Of a stretch of DNA of 64,000 nucleotides, positions 40,904 through 50,481 are shown in pieces. The stretch lies in NCBI RefSeq assembly GCF_014651055.1, contig NZ_BMWD01000009.1, positions 212,358 through 276,357 of the forward strand, given 5' to 3'. The DNA is from Streptomyces fructofermentans. GTDB lineage: Bacteria > Actinomycetota > Actinomycetes > Streptomycetales > Streptomycetaceae. The position numbers and the translations under genes are program-made. The stretch's first letter is position 1; each line of letters begins with the position of its first letter. The notes below the pieces were generated by a model. That model saw only the letters and a list, made by a program, of their open reading frames with translations. It made no database searches and was not told the origin of the DNA.

Positions 40904-41731
40904 TCACCACTCCAGCACCCACGGCTTCCCCGATCCGGCGAAGTGGCCCACGTTGACGCACTCGGTGGCGCCCACCCTCATGCGCCGTGCGAGCGGCTGG
41001 TGGACGTGCCCGAAGAGGGAGTAGCGCGGGCGCGTGCGCCGGATCGCGTCGAGGAGTGCGCGGCTCCCGCGTTCGAAGCGCCGTGCCACGGTGTCGTAGA
41101 CGAGCTCGGGCACCTCCGGCGGGATGTGCGTGCACAGCACGTCGACCTCCCCGACCGCCTCGATCTTCGCCGCGTACTCCTCGTCGCTGATCTCGTACGG
41201 CGTCCGCATGGGGGTGCGCAGGCCGCCGCCGACGAAGCCGAAGACCCGGCCGCCGATCTCGACGCGCTGCCCGTCGAGCACGGTGGTGCCGGGTCCGGCG
41301 TACTCCGACCAGAGCTGCGGCATGTCGACATTGCCGTAGGTGGCGTACGTCGGCGTCGGGAAGGCTGCGAACAATTCGGCGTACTGCTTGCGTACGGCCT
41401 TCTCGATGGCGGGGCCGCGGTCGACCCCCGCCCACAGGGCCCGGCCGAACTCGCGGGCCTCGTCGTAGCGCCGGGCCGTGCGCAGTTCGACGAGGCGGTC
41501 CGTGTTCTCGGCGCCGAAGAGGTCCGGGAAGATGCCGCGCGTGTGGTCGGCGTAGTCGATGAAGAGCACGAGATCGCCCAGGCAGACCAGGGCGTCCGCG
41601 CCCTCGCCGGCCAGGGCCAGGTCACGCACGTTTCCGTGCACGTCGCTCACCACGTGGATCCGCGTCCGGGCAGTCCTCCGGGGGGCCCTCCGCGAGGTCC
41701 CGTCGCCGCTGCCGCCTTGTGTACCTGCCAT
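40904..41731 (-). CDS. Metallophosphoesterase
   Basis: 275 residues from ATG 41731; TACCCT lies 8 nt upstream and no Shine-Dalgarno is seen. The calcineurin-like dimetal motifs are complete: VVSDVHGN, CLGDLVLF, TYGNVD, VLCTHIPPE and FGHVHQPL. The protein is cytoplasmic, close in size to small YfcE-like or Icc-like phosphodiesterases, with an insertion around 65-110. Substrate unknown. Confidence 0.9.
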   Translation of the reverse strand: MAGTQGGSGDGTSRRAPRRTARTRIHVVSDVHGNVRDLALAGEGADALVCLGDLVLFIDYADHTRGIFPDLFGAENTDRLVELRTARRYDEAREFGRALWAGVDRGPAIEKAVRKQYAELFAAFPTPTYATYGNVDMPQLWSEYAGPGTTVLDGQRVEIGGRVFGFVGGGLRTPMRTPYEISDEEYAAKIEAVGEVDVLCTHIPPEVPELVYDTVARRFERGSRALLDAIRRTRPRYSLFGHVHQPLARRMRVGATECVNVGHFAGSGKPWVLEW

Positions 41732-42028
41732 GGCGATCAAGGGTAAGCCTGTGGAGCAAACGTGTGTAGACGCGGGCGGACCTGCGGTTACTACCCAGCC
41801 GGTGAACCCGTGGACTACTGTGCGCGAAGGAACGCCCGTCCATGTGACGCGGGGAACATCTCACCGGACCCCCCTGTCCCAGAGGCAGTACCGGCGGGTA
41901 ACGTCCGGGCAGTCCAGTCGTGCTCAGGGTTTCAACAACCGACTCCCGGAGCACCTTGCCCGAGCCTTGGACCGCTCCGTCGCATCACACGCAGTCGTGG
42001 CGTCGGCGCCCTATGAGGAGCAGCAGTC

Positions 42029-43825
42029 TTGCGCGAGTTCAGCCTTCCGGCTTTGTACGAGGTCCCTGCGGACGGCAATCTGACCGACATCGTCCGCAGA
42101 AACGCCGCGCAGCATCCTGATGTCGCGGTCATCGCCCGCAAGGTCGGCGGCACCTGGACGGACGTCTCGGCCACCGCCTTCCTGGCCGAGGTGCAGACCG
42201 CCGCCAAGGGCCTGATCGCCTCGGGCGTGCAGCCCGGCGACCGGGTCGGCCTGATGTCCCGCACGCGCTACGAGTGGACGCTGCTGGACTTCGCGATCTG
42301 GAGCGCCGGCGCGATCACCGTGCCGGTGTACGAGACCAGCTCCCCCGAGCAGGTGCAGTGGATCCTCGGCGACTCGGGCGCGACCGCCTGCGTCGTGGAG
42401 CTCGACGCCCACGCCGCCTCGGTCGAGTCGGTGCGCGACCGGCTGCCGAACCTCAAGCACGTCTGGCAGATCGAGGCCGGCGCCATCGATGAGCTGGCCC
42501 GTGCGGGCCAGGACGTCACCGACGCCGCCGTCGAGGAGCGCAGCTCGCTCGCCAAGGCCGACGACCCGGCGACCATCGTCTACACCAGCGGTACGACCGG
42601 CCGCCCCAAGGGCTGCGTGCTGACCCACCGCAGCTTCTTCGCCGAGTGCGGCAACATCGTGGAGCGGCTGCGTCCGCTGTTCCGCACGGGCGAGTGCTCG
42701 GTGCTGCTCTTCCTCCCGCTCGCGCACGTCTTCGGGCGGCTCGTGCAGGTCGCGCCGATGATGGCGCCGATCAAGCTGGGCTGCGTCCCGGACATCAAGA
42801 ACCTGACCGACGAGCTGGCCTCGTTCCGGCCGACGCTGATCCTCGGCGTGCCGCGGGTCTTCGAGAAGGTCTACAACTCGGCGCGGGCCAAGGCGCAGGC
42901 CGACGGCAAGGGCAAGATCTTCGACAAGGCCGCGGACACGGCGATCGCGTACAGCCGTGCGCTCGACACCCCCTCGGGACCGTCGATCGGCCTGCGGATC
43001 AAGCACAAGACCTTCGACAAGCTCGTCTACAGCAAGCTGCGCGCGGTGCTCGGCGGCAAGGGCGAGTTCGCGATCTCGGGCGGAGCGCCGCTCGGCGAGC
43101 GCCTGGGCCACTTCTTCCGCGGCATCGGCTTCACGGTCCTCGAGGGCTACGGCCTGACGGAGTCCTGCGCGGCCACAGCCTTCAACCCGTGGGACCGCCA
43201 GAAGATCGGCACGGTCGGTCAGCCGCTGCCGGGCTCCGTGGTGCGGATCGCCGACGACGGCGAGGTGCTGCTGCACGGCGAGCACCTGTTCAAGGAGTAC
43301 TGGAACAACGAGGGCGCGACCGCCGAGGCGCTCGCCGACGGCTGGTTCCACACCGGTGACATCGGCACCCTCGACGAGGACGGCTACCTCCGCATCACCG
43401 GCCGCAAGAAGGAGATCATCGTCACCGCCGGCGGCAAGAACGTCGCCCCGGCCGTGATCGAGGACCGCATCCGGGCGCACGCCCTGGTCGCCGAGTGCAT
43501 GGTGGTGGGCGACGGACGGCCGTTCGTCGGCGCGCTGGTCACCATCGACGAGGAGTTCCTCGGCCGTTGGGCCGACGAGCACGGCAAGCCGGCCGGCTCC
43601 ACCGCGGTGTCGCTGCGGGAGGACACGGATCTCCTCGCCGCGATCCAGAGCGCGATCGACGACGGCAACGCCGCGGTCTCCAAGGCGGAGTCGGTGCGCA
43701 AGTTCCGCGTCCTGTCGGCCCAGTTCACGGAGGACTCGGGCCACCTGACGCCGTCGCTGAAGCTGAAGCGCAACGTGGTGGCGAAGGACTACGCGGACGA
43801 GATCGAGGCCATCTACCGGGGCTGA
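42029..43825 (+). CDS. Long-chain fatty-acid-CoA ligase (FadD15-like)
   Basis: 598 residues from TTG 42029 with GAGGAG 8 nt upstream. It is an adenylate-forming enzyme: P-loop YTSGTTGRPKG (about 183-193), LEGYGLTESCA (about 374), GWFHTGDIG (about 441-449), ITGRKKEIIVTAGGKNVAP (about 458-476) and a C-terminal Lys in LTPSLKLKRNVV. It activates long-chain fatty acids to acyl-CoA through acyl-AMP. The same gene type lies beside pimB' in M. tuberculosis (Rv2187), suggesting a link with membrane lipid synthesis. Confidence 0.93.
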   Translation: MREFSLPALYEVPADGNLTDIVRRNAAQHPDVAVIARKVGGTWTDVSATAFLAEVQTAAKGLIASGVQPGDRVGLMSRTRYEWTLLDFAIWSAGAITVPVYETSSPEQVQWILGDSGATACVVELDAHAASVESVRDRLPNLKHVWQIEAGAIDELARAGQDVTDAAVEERSSLAKADDPATIVYTSGTTGRPKGCVLTHRSFFAECGNIVERLRPLFRTGECSVLLFLPLAHVFGRLVQVAPMMAPIKLGCVPDIKNLTDELASFRPTLILGVPRVFEKVYNSARAKAQADGKGKIFDKAADTAIAYSRALDTPSGPSIGLRIKHKTFDKLVYSKLRAVLGGKGEFAISGGAPLGERLGHFFRGIGFTVLEGYGLTESCAATAFNPWDRQKIGTVGQPLPGSVVRIADDGEVLLHGEHLFKEYWNNEGATAEALADGWFHTGDIGTLDEDGYLRITGRKKEIIVTAGGKNVAPAVIEDRIRAHALVAECMVVGDGRPFVGALVTIDEEFLGRWADEHGKPAGSTAVSLREDTDLLAAIQSAIDDGNAAVSKAESVRKFRVLSAQFTEDSGHLTPSLKLKRNVVAKDYADEIEAIYRG

Positions 43826-44139
43826 GGCCCCTGTTCGGCACGGGGCGGGGCGTTCCGGCTCCGCCCGCGCCGAGTCGAGGGCCCCGGCGGGCGCGGACCC
43901 CGTCCGCGCCCCGCGTCGCGTCGCCCCGCTTCCTCCGCGCCCCGCTCCGGCCCGCCCCGCTTCTCGTCACGTCGTGTGTCTTCGCGTAGGGGCACGGGCC
44001 GACCGGAGCGGGCACGGCCGGGGCCGGCCGCGAATCCCGTGCACGGCAGGCCCGTCGCCGCCGGACCCGCGGCCCTGCGACCGGCGCCCCGCCCCCGGAC
44101 ACCTCAGGCCGGAAGGCCGCGGACACCGGGCCCCGGGCC
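43826..44139. other. Gene-free GC-rich stretch
   Basis: No gene is credible. A hairpin at 43890-43910 (8-bp arms GGCGCGGA and TCCGCGCC) may end fadD transcription; nothing else stands out before the convergent glycosyltransferase gene. Confidence 0.45.
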
Positions 44140-45282
44140 CTACAGCAACTTCTTGAGCCCTTCGGCCAGGAGGTCCCAGCGCCACTTCTCCTCGACCCAC
44201 GCCCGGCCCCGTTCACCCATGCGGCGCCGCAACTCCGCGTCACCGAGCAGGGCGACGATCCGTTCGGCCGCGTCCTCGGCGCTGCCGCCCGGCACGACCC
44301 AGCCGGTCTCGCCGTCCAGCACCGCGTCGGGGGCGCCGCCCGAGTCGCCGGCGACCACGGGCAGCCCGGTCGCGGAGGCCTCCAGGTAGACGATGCCGAG
44401 GCCCTCGACGTCGAGGCCGCCGCGCCGGGTGCGGCACGGCATCGCGAACACGTCGCCCGCCCCGTAGTGCGCGGGGAGTTCGGACCAGGGCACGGCTCCG
44501 GTGAAGCGCACGGAACCCGCGACACCGGTCTCGTGCGCGAGCCGGCGCAGATCCTTCTCGTACGGGCCGCCGCCGACGACGAGCAGCACCGCCTCCGGCT
44601 CCCGTTCCAGGATGCGCGGCATGGCGAGGATCAGCGTGTCCTGCCCCTTGCGCGGTACGAGCCGCGAGACGCACACGACCACCGGCCGGTCGGTCAGGCC
44701 GAGCCGGGCGCGGACCGCGTCCCCGCCCGACCCGGGGTGGAACGTCTTCTCGTCGACCCCGGGCGGAAGCTGCACCATGCGGGAGGCCGCCGCGGGCGTC
44801 AGGGCCGTGGCGATCCGCGAGCGCGTGTACTCGCCGAGGTAGGTGATCGTGTCCGTGGACTCACCGATCCTGCCCAGGAGTTGACGCGCGGCGGGCAGTT
44901 GCGCCCAGCCCGCCTCGTGGCCGTGGGTGGTGGCCACCAGCCGCTCCGCGCCGGCCTTCCGCAGCGCCGGCGCCAGCAGTCCGAGCGGGGCCGCCGCGCC
45001 GAACCAGACCGAGGTGCAGCCGTGCTCCCGCAGCAGGCCGACGGCCCTCCGGGAGACCCTCGGCGTGGGCAGCAGCATGGTCGTCCGGTCGCGTACGATG
45101 ACGAATGGCTGTTCGGCGTCGAACGCGGCGGTGGCCTCGGCCCCCTCCCGGCCCCGCTTCCACGTGGAGGCGTACACGACGAGCCGCTCGGGATCCAGGC
45201 GCAGGGCCATGTTGTGCAGGAAGGCCTGGATGCCGCCCGGTCTCGGCGGGAAGTCGTTGGTCACGATCAGGGTCTTGTGCAT
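44140..45282 (-). CDS. pimB: GT4 glycosyltransferase, PimB'-like
   Basis: 380 residues from ATG 45282; TACTGT lies 8 nt upstream and no ribosome-binding site is seen. It has the GT-B fold: N-terminal TNDFPPRPGGIQAFLHNMA and THGHEAGW; C-terminal donor domain VVCVSRLVPRKGQDTLI, VVGGGPYEKDLRRLA, and the EX7E motif of GT4 enzymes in EGLGIVYLEASATGLPVVAGDSGGAPDAV. It best matches PimB' (Rv2188c), which adds the second mannose to phosphatidylinositol mannoside. Family is certain, acceptor inferred from neighbourhood and similarity. Confidence 0.88.
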   Translation of the reverse strand: MHKTLIVTNDFPPRPGGIQAFLHNMALRLDPERLVVYASTWKRGREGAEATAAFDAEQPFVIVRDRTTMLLPTPRVSRRAVGLLREHGCTSVWFGAAAPLGLLAPALRKAGAERLVATTHGHEAGWAQLPAARQLLGRIGESTDTITYLGEYTRSRIATALTPAAASRMVQLPPGVDEKTFHPGSGGDAVRARLGLTDRPVVVCVSRLVPRKGQDTLILAMPRILEREPEAVLLVVGGGPYEKDLRRLAHETGVAGSVRFTGAVPWSELPAHYGAGDVFAMPCRTRRGGLDVEGLGIVYLEASATGLPVVAGDSGGAPDAVLDGETGWVVPGGSAEDAAERIVALLGDAELRRRMGERGRAWVEEKWRWDLLAEGLKKLL

Positions 45283-45408
45283 CGCCGTCGACAGTACCGA
45301 ACCCGTGCCCTGCGGCTCCGCGCGGCCGCGCTTCACGGCTCTCGCACAGCCGCGCGGGCGATCATGGCCGCACAGGATCCGCTCGGACACGGATGAGGAC
45401 TGGTGGGC

Positions 45409-46641
45409 ATGTCGGGAGCGAGGGGGACGGGATTCCCGTACCTGCTGGTGGGGACCTGGAGCCTGACCAGGCTGGCGCTGCTGCTCTTCGTCTTCAAGGT
45501 GGTCGTCTTCCCCGGCCCGGACGTCACGAGCGACGTCTCGGTGATCTACCAGGGCTGGTTCGAGGTCCTGCGCACCGGCACCTTCCCGCTGGACGACGTG
45601 ACCTGGCAGTACCCGCCGGCCGCCGCGCTCGCGATCCTCTCCCCCGCGCTGCTGCCGTTCCTGGCCTACACGTCGGCGTTCTTCGTCCTGGCCTGCCTCG
45701 CCGACCTGGCCGCCTTCGCCCTGCTCGCGTACGCGGGACGGCGTCCCGGCAGGTCGCGGCGCGGCGCCTGGATGTGGGTCGTGGGCGTTCCGCTGCTCGG
45801 CCCGACGGTGTACGCCCGCTACGACGTGATGGTGACGGCCGTGGCGGTGGCCGCGATCCTGGCGGGCGCGCGGCATCCGCGGGTGATGGGGGCCCTGGTC
45901 GCGTTCGGGGCCCTGCTGAAGGTGTGGCCGGCGCTGCTGATGGTCGGCGTCGTACGGCGGCGGGCGTGGGTCTCCGCCGCGCTGACGGCCGGCGCTCTCG
46001 CACTGTTGTTCGCGGTGGCGATGCCCGGCGCGTTCGCCTTCCTGACCTTCCAGCGCGACCGCGGGACCGAGGTCGAGTCCCTCGGCTCCCTGGTGTTCCA
46101 CATCGCCAGGCACCACGGTTGGGAGGGCCAGGTGCTGCTGAACTACGGCTCGGTGGAGTTCCTCGGCCCCTACGTGGACCTGGTGAGCACGCTCGCGCTG
46201 ATGCTGACGGGGTGCGCGATCGGCTGGCTGCTGCTGTGGCGGCTGTGCGCGACGCGGTTCTCGGCGCACACGGCCGCCGACGCCGCGTTCGTGGCCGTCC
46301 TGCTGTTCACGACGACGAGCCGGGTGATCAGCCCGCAGTACCTGGTGTGGCTGGTCGGCCTGGCCGCCGCGTGCCTGGTCTTCCGCGGCAGCCGGATGGG
46401 GCTCCCGGCGGGGATGGTCCTGGCGGCGAGCTTCTTCACCGTGCTCGAGTTCCCGATCTGGTTCGCGCACGTGGTGGGCAGTGACGGGCTCGGCATCACC
46501 CTGCTCGTCGTGCGCAACGGCCTGCTGGTCGCCGCGTCCGTCACCGGGGCCGTCCTGCTGTGGCGCGACACGGCCTCGGCGGAGGCCCCCGAGGGTCTGC
46601 CCGGTCGCACCGCCCGTACCGGGGAGACACTGAACTCCTGA
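45409..46641 (+). CDS. GT87/DUF2029 polyprenyl-sugar mannosyltransferase-like protein
   Basis: 410 residues from ATG 45409 (GAGGAC upstream; a GTG six bases earlier is possible). It is a multi-spanning protein with 10-12 hydrophobic helices. An early acidic loop contains FPLDDVTWQYPPAA, and a second loop has ARYDVMVTA, positions where GT-C enzymes carry catalytic Asp residues. DUF2029/GT87 members use polyprenyl-phosphate mannose on the outer membrane face (M. tuberculosis Rv2181 type). Divergent from the pimB-like gene, it fits a lipoglycan or glycosylation role. Confidence 0.85.
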   Translation: MSGARGTGFPYLLVGTWSLTRLALLLFVFKVVVFPGPDVTSDVSVIYQGWFEVLRTGTFPLDDVTWQYPPAAALAILSPALLPFLAYTSAFFVLACLADLAAFALLAYAGRRPGRSRRGAWMWVVGVPLLGPTVYARYDVMVTAVAVAAILAGARHPRVMGALVAFGALLKVWPALLMVGVVRRRAWVSAALTAGALALLFAVAMPGAFAFLTFQRDRGTEVESLGSLVFHIARHHGWEGQVLLNYGSVEFLGPYVDLVSTLALMLTGCAIGWLLLWRLCATRFSAHTAADAAFVAVLLFTTTSRVISPQYLVWLVGLAAACLVFRGSRMGLPAGMVLAASFFTVLEFPIWFAHVVGSDGLGITLLVVRNGLLVAASVTGAVLLWRDTASAEAPEGLPGRTARTGETLNS

Positions 46642-46801
46642 CGTCGCAGGGCCGCCGGAGGCACTCCGCACGGCACGGCCGCGGCGACAATGGCCCACGG
46701 GGGCCACGGCGTCCACCCGGGTCACCGAGGCGCCGAGCGGCGGGGCCCCGTCCCGCGCGCACGGCGCGCCTTCGAGGGCCCGTACCCGGCCGGCGGCGGA
46801 G

Positions 46802-48025
46802 TCACCCCAGCCGGTCGCGCGCGTAGGCCCGCCACAGGTCCGTGAACTCCCGCGGGGTCGTGCCGAGCACCTCTCGCAGCCCCGCCTCGACCGCGCCCGC
46901 CCGCCGCCCGTGCGCGCCCACGGCGCGGTAGAAGTCGCCGAGCCGCTCCTCGCCCCACCGCTCAGCGACGAAACGGCAGGCCAGCCAGCCGCTCTCGTAC
47001 GCCCGAGCCAGCGCCCCCGTGTCGCCGCCGAACGCGAAGTCGCCGTCCGCCGGAAGCTCGGTCGGCACCCGGCCCGCGGCCACCGCCCTGGCGAGTTCGG
47101 GCGCCACCTGCCGCGCGGTGCGGCCCGTGCCGCGGTAGCCGACCCAGTCCGCGTACCCCTCGGAGAGCCACAGCGGGGTCGCCGCCGATGTCGAGGAGCG
47201 GGTCGCCACATGCGTGGTCTCGTGGGTGATGACGACCTGCCGGCCGAAGGAGCCGAGTTCCCCGTACGCCTCGGGGTTGACGATGATCCGGTCGGCGGGC
47301 GCGGTCGCCCGGCCGCCCGCCTCCCCCGTGGTCACCGCGGCGATCCCCCGGTACCCGGACGCGGGCGCACCGAGCAGCCCCGCCATGTCCTCCAGGGAGG
47401 CCGGCGCCAGGACCACCACCCGCTGCGCCCAGCCGCCGCCCCACGCCCCGCTGACGGCGGGCACCGCGCGGTCGGCCAGTTCCGCGAGGGCGCGCAGCGC
47501 GCCCGCCGGGCGGCCCACGCCGAGAACGAGGCTGTGCCCGCCGCGCACGGCCGTCACGGCCCCCTGCTCCCACAGTTGCCGGCCGGAGCCCTCCGCGGGC
47601 CGGTCGCCGGTCACGTACCACCGCCCGCCGGTGCGCGCGAGGGCGAGCGTGCGGGCGGTGACCACGGGGGCCCTGTCGTACCCGTCGATCCGGTACCGCA
47701 GTTCCGCGTCGGCCGTGGCCCGGTCACCCGACCGGTGGAAGCCCGTCATCCGGTACGACCAGTCCGTCAGCGGGACCTCGCGCAGATTGCGGAAGCCGGT
47801 ACGGGCGGCGGACCGCTCCCCGGCGTCGACGGAACCGGGCGCCGCCGTGGCCACGTACGCCGCCTCGCTGCCCTCGCGCACCGCGGCCGACCGCCGGTCG
47901 AGCACGCGCCGCACGTCGGCGGACGCGCCGTCCGCGCCGGTCGGGCCGCCGCAGCCGACCAGGCCGGCCAGGCCGGCCAGCAGCAGTGCCACCACCCACC
48001 TCGACGCACGCCCACGACCGGCCAC
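46802..48025 (-). CDS. Putative zinc-protease-like lipoprotein
   Basis: 407 residues from GTG 48025, with TACGAT 7 nt upstream. A signal peptide ends in the lipobox GLVGCGG (Cys about 25). A first domain of about 150 residues resembles NTF2-like folds (RRSAAVREGSEAAYVATAA, MTGFHRSGDRATADAELRYRIDGY). The second contains HETTH (about 268) and the downstream Glu in LWLSEGYADWVGY, the spacing of gluzincin metallopeptidases. It is likely an extracellular, membrane-anchored zinc peptidase with unknown target. Confidence 0.85.
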   Translation of the reverse strand: MAGRGRASRWVVALLLAGLAGLVGCGGPTGADGASADVRRVLDRRSAAVREGSEAAYVATAAPGSVDAGERSAARTGFRNLREVPLTDWSYRMTGFHRSGDRATADAELRYRIDGYDRAPVVTARTLALARTGGRWYVTGDRPAEGSGRQLWEQGAVTAVRGGHSLVLGVGRPAGALRALAELADRAVPAVSGAWGGGWAQRVVVLAPASLEDMAGLLGAPASGYRGIAAVTTGEAGGRATAPADRIIVNPEAYGELGSFGRQVVITHETTHVATRSSTSAATPLWLSEGYADWVGYRGTGRTARQVAPELARAVAAGRVPTELPADGDFAFGGDTGALARAYESGWLACRFVAERWGEERLGDFYRAVGAHGRRAGAVEAGLREVLGTTPREFTDLWRAYARDRLG

Positions 48026-48086
48026 GATCACGATCGTACGGCGCGCGGCCGGGCGGGTCGGGTGCGGACGGCTCGGGCCGGACGGG

Positions 48087-49097
48087 TCAGGGGCGCGTCA
48101 CGGCCGAGACGGGCATCATGCCCACCGGGTCGTAGCGCACGGCCGCGCCCGGGTAGGGCGCGTGGACCACCTGGCCGTTGCCCACGTACATGCCGACATG
48201 GCTGGCGTCGCTCCGGTACGTCACCAGGTCGCCGGGCTGTGCCTGGGAGAGCGGTACCTGGCGTCCCGCGTGCGCCTGGGCCTGCGAGGTGCGGGGGATG
48301 CCGACACCGGCCTGCGCGTACGACCACTGCGTGAGGCCCGAGCAGTCGAAGCCGCCGGGCCCGTTGGCACCCCACACGTACGGCTTGCCGACGGCCGACC
48401 GGGCCGCGGCGACCGCGGCGGCGGCGCGTCCGGAGGACGGCACGGCTCCTGAGAGGTCGGGCGTCCGGCCGGAGCGCGAGGCGCGGTCGAGGGCCGCGCG
48501 CTCACCCTCGGGCAGCGCGTTGAGCAGCCGCCGCGCCTTGGACAGCTTCTGCTCGACCGCGCGCTTGTGCCGGGCCACGGCCGCGCGGCTGCGCTCCAGT
48601 TCGGCGAGCTTGCGGGTGGCTTCCTCGCGCTCCTGGGACAGCTCGCGCATGGCGCCCTGAAGATCCCGGAGGTCCCCGGCCTGACGGCTGGTGATGCGGT
48701 CGAGGGCGGCGGCCTTGTCGAGGTAGTCGTCCGGGTCCTCCGAGAGCATCAGCGCCAGGGAGGGATCGATGCCGCCGGAGCGGTACTGGGCGCCGGCGAG
48801 CGAACCGAGCGCGTCCCGCATGGTGTTGACGCGCTCCTGCTGCCGGGCCATCCGGTCCTGGGCCCGGCCCACCTGGCCGCGCAGGTCGTCGGCGCGCTCG
48901 TCGGCCCTGTTGTACGACTCCGTGGCCCGCTCGGCCTCCTCGTAGAGCCGGTCGACCTCGGCTCTGCCGTCGTCGTGCGGCGCGGCACCGGCGGGCAGGG
49001 CGCCGAGTGCGGCGGCCGCGGCGGTGAGCACGCAGAGGGTGGCGCCTCGGGCGCCCCGGTCGAAGCCGGACGGTGCAAGGCGGCGATGGGACCCCAA
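48087..49097 (-). CDS. NlpC/P60 cell-wall hydrolase (first copy)
   Basis: About 336 residues. Alignment with the paralogue at 49339-50373 (both then begin with GSHRR or ASHRR) supports TTG 49097; GTG 49109 sits too near GGAAGGG. A signal peptide ends at GAAPHDD. A long coiled coil (about 45-200: EERVNTMRDALGS, REEATRKLAELER) keeps the enzyme shut. The C-terminal NlpC/P60 domain has the triad Cys in FDCSGLTQWSYAQAG, His in DASHVGMYVG, and His in VVHAPYPG. It cleaves D-Glu-meso-DAP-type peptide links. Confidence 0.9.
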   Translation of the reverse strand: MGSHRRLAPSGFDRGARGATLCVLTAAAAALGALPAGAAPHDDGRAEVDRLYEEAERATESYNRADERADDLRGQVGRAQDRMARQQERVNTMRDALGSLAGAQYRSGGIDPSLALMLSEDPDDYLDKAAALDRITSRQAGDLRDLQGAMRELSQEREEATRKLAELERSRAAVARHKRAVEQKLSKARRLLNALPEGERAALDRASRSGRTPDLSGAVPSSGRAAAAVAAARSAVGKPYVWGANGPGGFDCSGLTQWSYAQAGVGIPRTSQAQAHAGRQVPLSQAQPGDLVTYRSDASHVGMYVGNGQVVHAPYPGAAVRYDPVGMMPVSAVTRP

Positions 49098-49304
49098 GGG
49101 AAACCGCACTCCCTTCCGCTGACGGACCCCCGGAGTTGGGGGAAACGCGCCAGACAGTAGCCGTGCGACCACGTCACGGCCAAAGACCCACACGTGCACA
49201 CAACGTGACGCCCCGCCTCAGACGCAGGTCATCGGCGGGGCGCGGGGTCAGCGGGAGCCTCGGGAATTCGCCCGTTCGGGCGGCGTGGTGATCAGTCTCC
49301 GGCC

Positions 49305-49327
49305 CGCTCCGGAAGCGGTCCGGAGCG
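49305..49327 (-). terminator. Hairpin after second P60 gene
   Basis: 8-bp arms 49305-49312 and 49320-49327 with a 7-nt loop lie 12 bp beyond the stop of the second P60 gene. Confidence 0.55.
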
Positions 49328-49338
49328 GAAGCGGGTGA

Positions 49339-50373
49339 TCAGATCCGGACGCCGAACTGGAACGGCATGTTGTTGATCGACTCGTAGCGCACGACCGTGC
49401 CGCTGCGCGGGGCGTGCAGCACCTGGCCGTTGCCCGCGTAGAAGCCGACGTGGTGCTGGTCGCCGTAGAAGATGACCAGGTCGCCGACCTGGAGCTGGCT
49501 CTGCGAGTAGATGCGCGTACCCGCGTTGGCCTGCGCCTGGGAGGTGCGCGGGATGGCGACGCCGGCCTGGGCGTACGCCCAGGAGGTGAGGCCGGAGCAG
49601 TCGAAGGAGCTGGGGCCGGAGGCGCCGTAGACGTACGGCGAGCCGATCTTGCTCTGGGCGGCGGCGTACGCGGAGCCGGAGCGCCCGCTCACGGGCTTGG
49701 CGCCGCCGCTCAGCGCGTCGCGCTCGCTGGCGCGGGTGGCGCGGTCCTCCTCGGCGTCCAGCGCGGCCTTCTCGGCGGCGGACAGGCTGTTGAGGAGCTT
49801 CTGGGCCTGGGCGAGCTTGCCCTTGACCTCGTCCTTCTTCTTCTTGAGCGTCTCGCGGGTGTCGGCGAGGTCCTCCAGCTTGCCGGAGGCCTCCTCGCGC
49901 TGCTGGGCGAGCGAACGCTGCTTCTCCTGGACCTTCTTCAGCGTCTCGACCTGCTGAGAGCTCAGCTGGTCCATCGCGGAGGCCTTGTCGAGGTAGTCGT
50001 CCGGGTCCGAGGAGAGGAAGAGCTGGACCGAGGGGTCGATGCCACCGGTGCGGTACTGGGCGCTCGCCATGGAACCGAGGCCGTCGCGCAGGGTGTTGAG
50101 GTCCTCCTGGCCGCGCGCCACGTTGTCCTGCAGATCGTCGATCTGCTTCTCGAGCTTCTCCTGCTTCTCCTTGGCCCCGTTGTACTTCTCGGTGGCCTTC
50201 TCCGCCTCTTCGTAGAGCTTGTCGACCTTGGACTTGACCTCGTCCTTGCTCGGCTTCTCGCTGGGCGCCGCGTTGGCGGCGTTCGCGCTGAGAGCCACGG
50301 CGGCAGCGGCGGCGGCGGTGAGCACGGTCACACGGGTGCGGCTCGGCTGCTTCGGTCGACGGTGGGACGCCAC
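49339..50373 (-). CDS. NlpC/P60 cell-wall hydrolase (second copy)
   Basis: 344 residues; GTG with AAGGAG 9 nt upstream. The plan is that of the first copy: signal peptide ending NAANAAPSEK, a coiled coil with Lys/Glu-rich heptads (EKYNGAKEKQEKLEKQIDD, REEASGKLEDLADTRETLKKK), and a C-terminal NlpC/P60 domain with Cys in FDCSGLTSWAYAQAG, His in DQHHVGFYAGN and His in VLHAPRSG. It is a lateral endopeptidase of peptidoglycan. Unlike the first copy it has a clear promoter with BldD-like boxes and a leader of about 100 nt, so it is likely tied to development. Confidence 0.92.
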   Translation of the reverse strand: MASHRRPKQPSRTRVTVLTAAAAAAVALSANAANAAPSEKPSKDEVKSKVDKLYEEAEKATEKYNGAKEKQEKLEKQIDDLQDNVARGQEDLNTLRDGLGSMASAQYRTGGIDPSVQLFLSSDPDDYLDKASAMDQLSSQQVETLKKVQEKQRSLAQQREEASGKLEDLADTRETLKKKKDEVKGKLAQAQKLLNSLSAAEKAALDAEEDRATRASERDALSGGAKPVSGRSGSAYAAAQSKIGSPYVYGASGPSSFDCSGLTSWAYAQAGVAIPRTSQAQANAGTRIYSQSQLQVGDLVIFYGDQHHVGFYAGNGQVLHAPRSGTVVRYESINNMPFQFGVRI

Positions 50374-50450
50374 GGAGGCGAGCTCCTTCTTACCTCAGCC
50401 GCCCACCGAAGACGCCGGTTGGCGGTGCCCCTCCACCGTCACTCCCAATG

Positions 50451-50460
50451 AGTGATCACC
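50451..50460. promoter_or_regulatory. BldD-like box in P60 leader
   Basis: AGTGATCACC equals the BldD consensus AGTGA-n-TCACC with no spacer. It lies about 80 nt before the P60 start, within the transcribed leader. Confidence 0.5.
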
Positions 50461-50481
50461 CGAGTAGAGGTTCGACGCCCG

